A stretch of DNA of 64,000 bases from positions 4,820,261 to 4,884,260 of the forward strand of contig JAREIK010001468.1 in assembly GCA_029783825.1 (NCBI GenBank), written 5' to 3'. Below, piece by piece: positions 1-58,210 of this stretch. The notes below the pieces were generated by a model. It was not told where the DNA came from and ran no database searches. It saw nothing but the letters and a program-made list of their open reading frames with translations. The stretch comes from Sapria himalayana (Eukaryota; Streptophyta; Magnoliopsida; Malpighiales; Rafflesiaceae). The translations under genes and the position numbers were made by a program. Within the stretch, counting starts at the first letter, position 1. Every line of letters begins with the position of its first letter.

Positions 1-2205
1 GTTGAAGGTTCTTCATCTTTTGTTAGGAGATAATATGCAATGTTGCTCTCCGTAATATATTCCGAGTGTCAAGTTGGCGGTCTTTTATTACGAATTGGCC
101 GACTAACTCATTCAGCCTCAGACACGACTTGTTCTTGTCCTTCATGCTATAATTCTTTCTCTATTGATTTTGAAACATCTTTTATCTGATCATTTTCTAA
201 ATGAACAATGCTAGTTTCTGAAACTTTTTTTAATATGCTATAATCTTCAATTCTTTTTTTAAAAATTACATCTCTGCTGATAATTATCTTGTGGTCAGTG
301 GGTTTCCACAGGCGATACTCCTTTACTCCTTCAGCGTACCCTAAGAATATATATTTTTTGAATTTTTGATCCATCTTTGCTCTTTCTTGAGTGTTGTACA
401 TCACATATGCATGACATCTAAAATAATGTAAAGTAGAGTAGTATATTGGCTTATCACTCCACATCTCTATCGGTGTTTTCAAATCAATCGATGTTGATGG
501 CGATCGATTTATCACATAGCATGTAGTTTTTGCTGCTTCCGCCCAAAAGGACTTGGGTAGTCTTGCAGTCGTTAACATTGTTCTCATTCTTTCTGCAAGA
601 GTTATGTTCAACCGTTCTGCTACTCCATTTTGCTGTGGCGTGTATGTGACTGTGAATTATCATTTTATACCTTCTTGCTTACAAAAAACAAGAAATTTAC
701 TAACTGTATACTCACTTTCATTATTTGTCCGCAAATACTTAATTCTTTTCTCAGATTCAAGTTCTACCCATGCTTTGAATTCTTTAAAAGTTAAAAATAC
801 ATCTGACTTTTTCTTGATTGGATATACTCAACATCTCCTTGAATAATCATCAATGAAGGATACAAAATATTTTGCTCCTCCATAAGATATTTCAGGTGAT
901 TCCCATACATCAGAATATATCAAGTCTAGGGTATAAGGGAGAATCTTCAAACATTGTTCTGACATGTGACATAGTTTAAGATGTCATATCATTGTTGATT
1001 CTTCTTCCTTAGTAATTGATGTAACACATGCATCTGCTTCCTGTACTGTTTTTCCATTAAGCATGAATAAATTTGCCGTGCTCTTTTTTCCCTTCATTAT
1101 CACGAGTGAATCTCTCACAATTTTTATCATCTCATTTTTAATATGAGTTTTGTATCCGAGACTATCTATTTATCCCAAAGACAATAGATTTTTCTTCAAG
1201 TCAATCACATGTCGTACTTCTTGAATGGTACGAATTATACCATCAAATATTTTAATTTTGATAGTACCCATACCAATAATTTTTAAAGTATAATCATCAC
1301 CCATGTGTACTGACCCACCTGAGATTGGTTTAAATTTTTGAAACCAATTTTTCCGAGAAGTCATATGCCACGATGCTCCCGAGTCTAGCAACTATACATT
1401 ACTAAATTATTTTTTACTTTCAACCATTGTTGTTACCTCACTATATAAAATATTATCTTCATCATTGATGCTTGCAATATTCCCTTGTGTCTTAGATAGC
1501 TCATCATCTATATTTTTATTCTTAAACTAACAATCTCTTTTTAAATGTCATTTCTTACCACAGTTATATCATTTAATATTTTTATTACTTCGAGATTTTG
1601 ATCTACCATAATTCTGACACCCACTGGGACCACGCTTCGTTGATCTCCTTCGTATCGTCGTCAAAGTATCTATTTGGTGTGCATTTACATATTTATCCTC
1701 TTTGTTTTTACGTCTATTTTCTTCTTCTAAGATATCAGAGGCAATATTATTAAAAATTAAACTATCAGTCAATGCACCATTCGTTAGATTGATGACGAGT
1801 TGATCATACAAATCAGGTAAACTCTGAAGTAAAATCTCAGCACGTTCAACTTCTTCTAACTTATGACACAACGTAGTAAGTTGCGAAAATAAAATATTCA
1901 GAGTGTTGATATGATCAGTTACTGTAACAGATTTCATCATTCGTAAAGTATAAAGTTTTCTTTTTAAGAAGATCTTGTTGTGAAGTAACTTTGTCTCATA
2001 CAACCTTATCAGAGTAACCCAAATTTTTTTTGTCGTATTCTTTTCTGCCACACTCGATAATACTCCATCAACAAGTGTCAAATGCAGGTCAGCTACTGCA
2101 TTACTATCCATCTCATTCTACTTGTCAGGAATTCCGGTCAGTCTTTTTCCAAATGCATTTAAGTTATTATCCTTCCCCAAAATTATCTTAATTTTCATTT
2201 TTCAC
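1..2205 (-). mobile_element. Decayed Copia retrotransposon, 5' internal part (Gag, protease, integrase)
   Basis: Read on the minus strand from about 2200 down to 1, the translation gives a Copia polyprotein in pieces. A UBN2-type Gag lies at 2111-1569 (about 180 aa). A decayed CCHC knuckle near 1570-1520 (NCGKK, stop, HLKRDC) follows. The aspartic protease region starts with LLDSGASWHMTS at about 1391. The integrase core and its C-terminal part lie at about 950-147 (QNGVAERLN, then LPKSFWAEAAKT). The frame then runs on to base 1, so reverse transcriptase and both LTRs are outside or lost. Several stops and frame changes interrupt it, so it is not functional. Its Gag start at about 2190 lies 560 bp upstream of the AIP1-like exon and in opposite orientation, which fits an old insertion in the preceding AIP1 intron (inference). 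Confidence 0.9.
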
Positions 2206-2754
2206 AATGAAAAATTATTTCCATTGAATTTTTCTATTCCAATTTTTGTGGTTATGTTTCACTTTTACAGTAAACACTTACCGAGAATAATAATAATAAT
2301 TTGTATTATTTCACTAAAAATGTTTCTAGATATGTAAAGGGGCGCAATTATCCTCTTAAAAATCACAAACCTTGAGACTCTTATTGTCCTTTTAACATAA
2401 CTTTTCTAAAATGCACTAACTACAGAAATTATTAACTAATCTCCTCTTATACCACTGTTATAAAATAAAACTAAACCTGCAATAATTTGAAAGATAGAAA
2501 AATCAAAAGTAAAGTAATAAATTATATAATGAAATAAAATACATTCAAAAGAAAATGAGAAATTGGAATATATGTAAATGATTTTCAAAGAAATAGAAAA
2601 ATCTTTTATATAATAAAAAGTTTTTAAAATTCCCAACAGTTTTTCAATGTGGACAATGTGATTTTTACCTAACCCCATTAAAATAACATCATTGCCTATC
2701 TTTTATATAATAAAATCTTTTATATAAGACTGTATTTGTTTTCTTGATTTGTAG
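2206..2754. other. AT-rich non-coding stretch, probably AIP1 intron
   Basis: No credible coding potential is seen here. It ends in a pyrimidine-rich tract and tgtag immediately before the AIP1-like exon, as expected for the 3' part of an intron. A short direct repeat of ttttatataataaa occurs near 2602 and 2701. Confidence 0.6.
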
Positions 2755-3012
2755 GTGATGGTGAAGATCATGAGATACCATAGTGCCCGGATAATGTGCC
2801 TCGCTTGGTCCCCAGATAGCACCATGGTTGCCACCGGCTCGCTTGACAACAGCGTCATCATATACATGGTGGGCGAGCCTGCATCCAGCAGAATAGTATT
2901 GACTGCGGCGCATCAAGGCGGTGTTTACGGCTTAGCCTTTTCCGAACCGAAGCACGTGCTCAGCTCCGGCGGCGATGCCTGTATTCGTGCCTGGACAATC
3001 AACGAGGCATAA
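2755..3012 (+). CDS. Actin-interacting protein 1 (AIP1/WDR1)-like, terminal exon
   Basis: This 85-codon open stretch follows a tgtag acceptor and ends in TAA at 3010-3012. It shows the last two WD40 blades of a beta-propeller: RIMCLAWSPDSTMVATGSLD, then GGVYGLAFSEPKHVLSSG with a final DACIRAWTI. The order and wording fit the C-terminus of plant AIP1, the WD40 cofactor that works with ADF/cofilin to disassemble actin filaments in the cytoplasm. Only the 3' end of the gene is in the window; upstream exons must lie before base 1, with the Copia fragment in the intervening intron. The open frame has no disruption, so I treat it as a real exon, although a detached exon copy cannot be excluded. Another WD40 family is the main alternative. 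Confidence 0.75.
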   Translation: MMVKIMRYHSARIMCLAWSPDSTMVATGSLDNSVIIYMVGEPASSRIVLTAAHQGGVYGLAFSEPKHVLSSGGDACIRAWTINEA

Positions 3013-3495
3013 ATAATGTTGCATTTTGAAGGCCGGCTATCTGGGGCCCACGTTATTAATTCTGCCCCTCTTCTTTGATTTTTCATTTTTTTATAAAAAA
3101 TTGGAAAAAAAAATGTGTATTTGTTCGTATTCTTTTACTTTTGTGAATTTTAATAATTATTTTATTTTATTGCTTGGGCCTTGGCGGAATTGTTTGATTT
3201 AAAAACGCTGTAATTGCGATTGAGTTAAAAACTTAATTTTTGTTTTATATATCAAGCAATCAGTTTATCAGATTTGCAAATCGAGAGAGCAGTATTTATT
3301 CTTTTTAAATTTTTAAGTTTTTTTTTTTATTGCATTTATCTTAATTATCAATCACTTATTTAACTATTAGAAAATAAAATCTTTTCTAATTGGGCCACCC
3401 CTACCTGTTTATTTATCTGTTGTATGCAGGCTTAAAGGCCCAACTCAGCCCATTGAAGATCGATGAACTATGAATATAAGTTAATGTGGGTGGGA
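3013..3495. other. 3' flank of the AIP1-like gene and intergenic spacer
   Basis: AT-rich sequence following the TAA, with no open frame of note. It likely contains the AIP1 3' UTR, but no polyadenylation site can be fixed by eye. Confidence 0.5.
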
Positions 3496-3503
3496 GCGTG
3501 CGC

Positions 3504-3557
<54 letters not shown>
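3496..3557 (+). repeat. (CGTG)n microsatellite upstream of the beta-glucosidase
   Basis: About 15 tandem cgtg tetramers with a cgcg variant at the 5' end, located about 375 bp upstream of the beta-glucosidase ATG. Alternating purine-pyrimidine sequence of this type can adopt Z-DNA. The antisense frames through it (Ala-Arg-Thr-His repeats) are artefacts. Confidence 0.95.
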
Positions 3558-3860
3558 ATCTTTGAAAGTTGGGAATATTAGTTTTGTTGGAGTGGTAGTT
3601 GAAGTCATAACTTGGACGGAAGGTGCAGTTGCAACCCAGAACATAACACGTGGGAGTAAGTGATATACGATACGACTGATGTGAATCATGTGGTCGAGAA
3701 TAACAGACGGGGCAGGATGAAGTCGACATGTCTTCTGTTCTGTCACTCGCAGGAAACACAACGACCTCGAAAGTTTTCGGAAATCTAAGACCGTTGCAGT
3801 CTCAACTTTAAAATTTATGATAGATTTTGTTTTTTCATAGAAACGTGACTTATGTTCTGA

Positions 3861-13137
<9,277 letters not shown>

Positions 13138-13671
13138 GGGAAAGAGACGACATCCCAGTAGTGCATCTTCTGTGTATGTGGTTATTTACCAACATCATGC
13201 TAGTCCAATTAGCAAAACAAATATATGCTCTTATGTTAGGGCCACAAGTTTTATCTTCAAGAATGCCAAATATGCTCCATAAGGTGCATATAACTACACA
13301 GTTATATATATATATATAGCTATTTATCAATAATATGATAACATAAAGGATAGATACTTTGATCCTTTCGTCACAAGTTTAATCATCTAAGAATGCCAAA
13401 TATGCTCCATAAGGTGTCAATTTGCTCTATTATATTAGTTGGATACCAAATTTGATCAATTATATGCTCCAAACCCAAGACCTTGAGGCTCACAAAAGGG
13501 TTGACGGATAGTATGAGTTGGGTTTAAAGGTAAGGGGTAATAAGGATAAATATGTGTGTGTGTGTGTAGATATATATGTATGTATGCGTGCGTGTGTGTG
13601 TGTGTAGATATATATGTATGTATGCATGTGTGTGTGTGTAGATATGTATGTATGCATGCATGTGTGTGTGT

Positions 13672-13709
<38 letters not shown>

Positions 13710-14146
13710 GTGTGTGGGTGCCCTAAGCACTATTTATCATGTATTGATCATTATTATGCATTATACACTTTTTTTTTGTTTAGTATTTATAGAAATAATA
13801 CTACAAAGAAACACACACACACACATATATATATATATAAGCCTCCGAACCCTAAAAAATATATTTGGCGTCCCTAGTGATCAAACTCATGACCCTAAAA
13901 CAAGAATATTCATTCTATTTGCCAACTAGATTAGCATATTGTTAGTTGAGCCAATACAAATTTATGCTTTCTAGAAATACTTCATCTTGCGAATCAAGCA
14001 TAATTGAACACCATCAATATAAGTGCAAAAATCATCTTGAACTATTTGATACCACACAAAGTGCTTGATTTTCAAAAAAAAAAAAAAAAAAAGAAACAAG
14101 TTTAGCAATTTTAGAAATTCCAAATATCACAAGCAAGTACCAAATA
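13138..14146. other. Convergent 3' region between beta-glucosidase and agmatine deiminase
   Basis: About 1 kb between the two stop codons. It includes a short direct duplication: the segment agaatgccaaatatgctcca recurs near 13260 and 13387. It also has compound (TG)n microsatellites at about 13551-13723 and a possible minus-strand tRNA-like SINE tail at 13860-13960 (gatcaaactcatgaccc). Both genes' 3' UTRs must lie here and may overlap as antisense transcripts (inference). Confidence 0.65.
13551..13723 (+). repeat. Compound (TG)n / (TATG)n microsatellite
   Basis: Three similar blocks of tgtgtgtg followed by agatatatatgtatgtatgc, then a pure TG run ending in gtaagtgtgtgg. The block pattern suggests segmental duplication of the microsatellite itself. 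Confidence 0.9.
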
Positions 14147-51167
<37,021 letters not shown>

Positions 51168-51549
51168 CAGAGTTCAGAGCCCTTCGAACCTCGAAACGAT
51201 TATACTTTTCCGCTTTTTTTTGTGTGTGTGGCTCCATGTCTCCCACTACTTTGCCTACATGACCAAGTAAACTAGTGAATTATATTATCATCATTTTTCT
51301 TAGATATTTTTTTATGCTTGTACTTGACTTTTTTATTCACCCGGCAAGTGTAGAAGTGGTATATGTGTCCTAAACGAGGCCTTGTTCTCATTTTTCTTAA
51401 ATAATTCCTTTGATTATGATCCTTAACTATTTTACTTGGTTATGTCAACATATGAATTGATGAATATATACTTGAAGTTCTATCTATATTTTGATAGTGA
51501 ATTTTAGATAACTAGTTGATACACATATAAATGTTTTGTTAAATAGATA
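51168..51549 (-). promoter_or_regulatory. Proximal upstream region of agmatine deiminase
   Basis: The 380 bp between the AIH start and the TG-rich array should contain its promoter and 5' UTR. I see no single convincing TATA box; the call rests only on position. Confidence 0.35.
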
Positions 51550-52112
<563 letters not shown>

Positions 52113-52519
52113 CACGCACATACATATTCTACGAGAGGAATCAAAAATGTGTCTAGGTGCCCAAGCAGGGCTAGGCTTTCTAGCATGATCATTCAATTAA
52201 TGATATTCTTTAATTCCTAGTTGTGTCACTATGGTCCATTATCATATCCATAAAAGTCATTGGCTATTCAAACTTACCCAACTTAAGTTTAAGTCAGTTT
52301 ATTTGTCGTATAAATTTGCTTTTTGAATAATAAACAAAAAAAAATTTGAAATTTCAATCTCTTTTATCTAAATAATGAATGTGAGCTTTATATTTTCACT
52401 TATGCAAGTTGTTGAACATTTGGTATCATCAAAACATAAACTAAGCTGATTTTAATTATTTGAATGTGTATGTAAAGTAACTAATATAAAATATATTACT
52501 CATGTGTGGATCATAAAAT

Positions 52520-53356
52520 TGTTGGGAAAAACGACCTAAACAAACAATGCGGGGTATGGTTTTTCCATCGAAGTGCCAAATAAGATTTATATATAAATAC
52601 CTATCCCGCACCTACAAACATATCACCAATACAATGGGAAAGATCATACTTCTCCTAGCCATATTATTCGTTGCAATTCTCTTCATTAATGCCTCAATGA
52701 AGAAACGGGCTCAATACCTATAAGATTTATATTCAATTTCTATAAATACACCATTCCAATAATCTTTTTCTTTAAATACCTACGTTGCTTTCTTCCTCAA
52801 TGGAACGTTCTTTTAGAACATGTGGAGATCAAGAAGAAACGGGCTCGGACACCGAATCTAGCTGGACGAAGTACCTCTTGTCGACTGCTAGGGTCGATCA
52901 AGATGACGTTGATAAACGTGGCGGATACATGTCCAACTGTAATTGCCGTGAGAAAGACGACGGAAACGAGATGGATGATTCCACGGCTTCTGATGCTAGT
53001 TCTCCCCCGGTTATTCTCCAGGGCGATAAAGGAAATGCGAATGACGGCGAAGAGGGAGAGATGAAGAGCGTGTCAGAGCTGGGAATACATGCTTGCGTGA
53101 GGCTTAATATATATATATATATATATAGAAGTTCGAGTTCTTGGAGTCAACTCTCAGGGTCACAACCAGCGGGTGCCAGTAAGAGTGAAATGAACAACCA
53201 TGATTTTTATATTTTCGTTTGATTTGCGCCGCCTTGAACAGAAGAAAAAAAAACTCACCGACATGGAAGATTGTTCTTCGCTGCTGTTTTTTTTTTGTTT
53301 TCACTTTTCTGTTTTATTCTTTTGTAGTTGGGCCCGAAGATGGGCTGGACCCAACA
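52520..53356 (-). repeat. Copia 3' LTR (837 bp)
   Basis: Paired with 57398-58205. The first 175 bp on the plus strand differ at about 7 positions from the other copy. It carries a segment of about 20 bp absent from the partner (around 52698-52735) and a longer (TA)n run (53107-53127). The antisense strand holds a gene-like frame (see 52785-53222). Confidence 0.95.
52785..53222 (+). other. Antisense open frame within the LTR, SOFL-like motifs
   Basis: Opposite to the retroelement, this frame encodes 145 residues. Two short parts resemble the two conserved boxes of plant SOB FIVE-LIKE proteins: ETGSDTESSWTKYL and, 40 residues on, DDSTASDASSPP. Upstream on the same strand are a TATA-like tatatataaata (52590) and an ATG (52635) opening a hydrophobic MGKIILLLAILFVAILF. 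The partner LTR has the same frame, but a CAG to TAG change cuts it after SSPPVIL. It could be a captured host-gene fragment. Chance open sequence in an LTR is the alternative. Confidence 0.4.
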
Positions 53357-53370
53357 AACTCCCCCTCCGG
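53357..53370 (-). other. Copia polypurine tract
   Basis: On the minus strand ccggagggggagtt lies directly next to the 3' LTR start TGTTGGG, the expected position of the plus-strand primer. Confidence 0.85.
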
Positions 53371-53371
53371 C

Positions 53372-56300
53372 TCATCCGGTGGGCTCCAACAAGCCCGCTC
53401 TTCGTCGACAAGCCTCAAGCTTCTCTTTCGGCAAAGTCTTCGTCAACATATCCGAACCATTCTCACTGGTGTGCACTTTCGCCAAGTGCAACTGCTTTGA
53501 CTCGAGAACTTCTCGAATCCAATGATACCTCACTTCAATGTGCTTGGACCTCGAATGAAATGACGAGTTTTTGGAGAGGTGAATAGCACTCTGGCTATCG
53601 CTGAATACGACATACTTCTCTTGGCGCAAACCTAATTCCTCAAGGAATCTCTTCATCCACAAAGCCTCCTTGCAACCCTCAGTGATTGCAATGTACTCAG
53701 CTTCTGTGGTAGATAGCGCCACGCACTTTTGCAGCTTCGATTGTCAGGACACGGCTCCCCCTGCAAAAGTTATCAAGAATCCTGAAACGGACTTCCTGGA
53801 ATCAACATCACCTGCCATATCTGAATCGGTGTACCCAACTAACGTAGTATCGCTGCCGCCAAAACATAGACACACCCTGGAAGTACCTCTCAGATATCTC
53901 AATATCCACTTTACTACTTTCCAGTGCTCTTTCCCAGGATTGGAGAGAAACCGACTTACTACTCCAACAGAATGAGCAATGTCGGGCCTAGTGCAGACCA
54001 TGGCATACATCAAGCTGCCAACTACGGAGGCATAAGAAATTCGACTCATGTCCACCTTGTCTTTCTTACTTGTAGGACATTGCTCCGAATTTAGCTTGAA
54101 GTGACCTGCAAGTGGAGAACAAACCGCCTTGGCCTTACTCATGTTGAACTTCTTGAGCACCTTCTCAATGTAGTCTTCCTGAGATAACCACAGCTTCCCA
54201 TTCTTCCTATCACGAGAAATCGCCATGCCGAGTATCCTCTTTGCCGATCCCAAGTCTTTCATGGCGAAGAACTTGCTCAACTCTCTTTTTAACATAGCAA
54301 TCTTGTTAGTATCATGGCCTATGATCAACATATCGTCAACATACAAGAGGAGAATGATGAAGTCATCATCGAAATATCTCTTGACAAACACACAGTGATC
54401 TGACGACGTCCTGCTATACCCGTGACACACCATAAAACAGTCAAACTTTTTGTACCACTGCCTTGGAGCTTGTTTGAGGCCGTACAGGCTCTTCTTCAAC
54501 TTGCACACAAGGTGCTCTTTGCCCCTGACTTTAAATCCCTCGGGCTGCTCCATATAAATTTCTTCTTCCAGGTCTCCATGAAGAAATGTAGTCTTCACAT
54601 CAAGTTGCTCGATCTCCAGGTTCAAGCGCGGTGCTAAACCAAGAGCAACTCGGATCGAGAACATCTTCACCACCGGTGAGAATATCTCTTCAAAGTCGAT
54701 ACCTTGCTTCTGACCAAACCCCTTCACAACCAACCGCACCTTGTACCTTGGCTGTGAGCTAGCATTTTCGGTCTTTAATCTGTAAGTCCATCTGTTCTTA
54801 AGAGCCTTCTTGCCTTGTGATAACTTCACCAAGTCATAAGTGTGGTTCTCATGAAGAGATTGCATCTCTTCATCCATAGCTTTCAACCACTCCTTCTTGT
54901 TATCAGCAGAGATTGCCTGTTGGTAAGTTTCTGGCTCTCCCGCATCCGTGAGCATCACATACTCATCCTGAGTGTATCTCGTAGACGGACGCCGGTCTCT
55001 AGTATATCTTCTCAACTGAGGTTCAACTGGCTGCTCTTGAACCTCTTCCTCGACTTGTTCAGTCGGCTCAGAATCACCAACGGTGGGAGTTTCATCATCG
55101 GTGGTGCCATCGGCATAATCTGGCACCACTCCCTCGTGATCAGTATGTGCTGCATGTGCAGGAACTGGATCCAAATCAATCAGATCATCACTGTACCTCT
55201 CTGTCATTTCTGCCTTGTCAATGTCTTTAATGCCCTGGTCTTCCACAAACACTGCATCTCGACTTCTAATAAGTTTATTCATCACCGGGTCATAGAACCT
55301 GTAACCAAATTCATCAAGACCATCACCGAGGAACACGCACGGTCTTGTCTTCGCATCGAGCTTAGACCTCTCATCTTTCGAAATATGGACAAACGCCTTG
55401 CACCCAAAGACACGAAGATGATCATAAGAGACTTCCTTTCCTGACCACATCCTGTATGGAACCTCAAAACCCAACGGAACACACGGCGTGAGATTCAAAA
55501 CATGTACCACCGTACTCAAGGCCTCACCCCAGAAGGATCTCGGTAGCTGCGAATGCGAAAGTAAACATCTCACCCTTTCCACAAGTGTCCTGTTCATCCT
55601 CTCAGCTAAGCCATTCAACTGAGGAGTCTTCGGAGGTGTCTTTTGATGCCAAATACCCTGTTGTCTGCAATACTCATCAAAAGGACCACAGTACTCACCC
55701 CCATTATCTGTCCGGATGCTTTTCAGCTTTGCGCCAGTCTGTCTCTCTACAAGAGCATGAAACTGCTTGAAGACATCCAACACTTGATCCTTGGACTTCA
55801 GTGTATACACCCAAGTCTTCCTCGAGTGATCATCGATAAAAGTCACAAAATACGAAGCTCCACCAAGTGTTCTCGTCTTCATAGGACCACACACATCAGA
55901 GTGTACCAGATCGAGTACACCGAGCTTCCGTAAATGACAAGCTTTCTTGAAAGCAACTCGTGTCTGTTTACCTGCTAAACAGTGAACACACCGTTTTAGA
56001 AAACCCTTTTTCATACCTGAGAGAAGGTTCTTTTTGGCCAACATCATCAAACCCTTCTCGCTCATGTGTCCTAGCCGGTTGTGCCAAAGTTCCACAACAC
56101 CATCACCATCCACCGCATTCACCATGGAATTTGCAATCTTTGCTTGCGTCACATACAATGAAGAACATTTTTGTCCCCTCGCCACGATCAGGGAACCTTT
56201 GGTGAGCTTCCATTTTCCATCACGAAAGGTGCTGCAAAACCCTTCATCATCGAGCTTGCCTGTGGAGATCAAATTCATGCGGACATTGGGAATATGCTTC

Positions 56301-57352
56301 ACACCCTTCAGAATCAAGGTGTTGCCATTGTCAGTCTCTAAGTGCACGTCTCTCATACCAATGGCCTTAGCAATACCATCGTTACCCATCCTAACACTTC
56401 CAAAGTCACCGGAAGTGTAAGATGCAAAGAAATCCATCCGCGATGTAGCATGTATCAAGGCGCCACTATCGATCACCCAACTCGTCTCTTGACAGGCGAG
56501 ATTGACATCGCCGTCATATACAATAAGAAAATCGTCGATGGCCGCCTCTACCTTCTCACCATTTGCACCCTCTTCGGTCTTCTTATCCTTTCCTCTGGCA
56601 TTCGAATTCTCCCTTAGGAACTTTCTACAAAACCTCTTGATGTGTCCCTTTTTGCCACAATGATAACACTCAAAGTTGGCATGCTTTCTCGACTTGCTTT
56701 TACTTCGGTTTCTATCATTCGGACCCCTACTCTGACTTCTCCCCCGCTTTTCAGCAAATAGGACATCCGAATGCGAAGAAGAACCCTATGATTTTCTTCT
56801 CATCTCTTCGTTTAGAATACCGCTTTTCACCAAGTCCATAGAGCAAACGCCGTTTGTGGATGAGTTAGACAAAGACGTCCTGAACGTCTCCCACGAGTCC
56901 GGTAACGTACCGAGAAGCCACAGCCCTTGTATTTCATCATCAAACTTGATGTTCATTCCAGCCAGCTGATTGATAATTCCCTGGAATGTGTTCAAGTGGT
57001 CTGACATGGCTTTTCCATCTTGATACTTCAAGGCCATCATTTGCTTGATCAAAAACAACTTGTTGTTGCCAGTCTTCCGCGCGTACAACTCCTCAAGTTT
57101 ACTCCACAAGGTCCGCGCATACTTTTCTTCACTAACGTCGTTGAGTACGTTATCATCTACCCACTGCCTGATGTAGCCACATACCTGACAGTGACATAGC
57201 TCCCACTCTTCATCGGTTTTACCCGATGGCTTCTCTTTGGCAAACACTTGCAAATAATAATCTTTCACATACATGAGATATTCCATCTTCCCCTTCCAAA
57301 CATGGTAATTGGACCCGTTCAAAGTAACCATCCGACTTGTGTTACTCTCCAT
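53372..57352 (-). pseudogene. Copia Gag-Pol polyprotein with two internal stops
   Basis: One continuous frame of 1326 codons from ATG at 57352. Gag (UBN2 type, 57352-56789); CCHC knuckle CYHCGKKGHIKRFC near 56680; aspartic protease with WVIDSGA at about 56479; integrase with its HHCC finger (HNRLGHM, CVHCLAG) and DDE residues in VHSDVCGPM, IRTDNGGEY and NGLAERMNR; reverse transcriptase with YVDDMLI; RNase H with TEAEYIA. It is interrupted only by TAG at 56788-56786, between Gag and the knuckle, and by TGA at 53746-53744, where Trp is usual before RNase H. No frameshift. Either it decayed recently or is mobilised by intact relatives. The first stop, at the Gag-Pol border, could in principle be read through, but Copia elements do not usually need that. 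Confidence 0.95.
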
Positions 57353-57382
57353 GACTTAAATGAGGCACACGGACCAAACAAA

Positions 57383-57394
57383 CCTCCGATACCA
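57383..57394 (-). other. Copia primer-binding site
   Basis: On the minus strand TGGTATCGGAGG, two to three changes from the standard TGGTATCAGAGC complementary to the 3' end of initiator-Met tRNA. It sits 3 nt after the 5' LTR. Confidence 0.85.
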
Positions 57395-57397
57395 ATT

Positions 57398-58205
57398 TGT
57401 TGGGAAAAACCACCTAAACAAACAATGCGGAGTATGGTTTTTCCATCGAAGTGCCAAAGAAGATCTATATATAAATACCTATCCCGCACCTATAAACATA
57501 TCACCAATACAATGGGAAAGATCACACTTCTCCTAGCCATATTATTCGCTGCAATTCTCTTCATTAATGCCTCAAATTATTTTATATTAAATTTCTATAA
57601 ATACACCATTCCAATAATCTTTTTCTTTAAATACATACGTTGCTTTCTTCCTCAATGGAACGTTCTTTTAGAACATGTGGAGATCAAGAAGAAACGGGCT
57701 TGGCCGCCGAATCTAGCTGGACGAAGTACCTCTTGTCGACTGCTAGGGTCGATCAAGATGACGTTGATAAACGTGGCGGATACATGTCCAACTGTAATTG
57801 CCGTGAGAAAGACGACGGAAACGAGACGGATGATTCCACGGCTTCTGATGCTAGTTCTCCCCCGGTTATTCTCTAGGGCGATAAAGGAAATGCGAATGAC
57901 GGCAAAGAGGGAGAGATGAAGAGCGTGTCAGAGCTGGGAATACATGCTTGCGTGAGGCTTAATATATATATATATAGAAGTTCGAGTTCTTGGAGTCAAC
58001 TCTCAGGGTCACAACCAGCGGGTGCCAGTAAGAGTGAAATGAACAACCATGATTTTTATATTTTCGTTTGATTTGCGCCGCCTTGAACAGAAGAAAAAAA
58101 AACTCACCGACATGGAAGATTGTTCTTCGCTGCAGTTTTTTTTTTGTTTTCACTTTTCTCTTTTATTATTTTGTAGTTGGGCCCGAAGATGGGCTGGACC
58201 CAACA
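57398..58205 (-). repeat. Copia 5' LTR (808 bp)
   Basis: Matches 52520-53356 apart from scattered substitutions and a few indels. The antisense frame of the partner LTR is present (57640-57876) but truncated by a stop. Confidence 0.95.
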
Positions 58206-58210
58206 AAAAT

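Larger units (their letters stand above)
52515..58210 (-). mobile_element. Nearly intact Copia LTR retrotransposon
   Basis: Element 52520-58205 (5686 bp) between 5-bp target duplications aaaat (52515-52519, 58206-58210). Coding strand is minus: 5' LTR 58205-57398, PBS at 57394-57383, polyprotein frame 57352-53372, polypurine tract at 53370-53357, 3' LTR 53356-52520. LTRs begin TGTTGGG and end CCCAACA. Gag, protease, integrase, RT and RNase H are in the Copia order. Only two in-frame stops break the frame. It is inserted about 1.35 kb upstream of the AIH ATG in the same transcriptional orientation. Confidence 0.96.

Noticed and set aside
53744..57352. The Gag-Pol stop as programmed read-through
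   Set aside because: Plant Copia elements normally encode one frame. A second nonsense codon in RNase H shows ordinary decay, so no recoding is needed to explain it.
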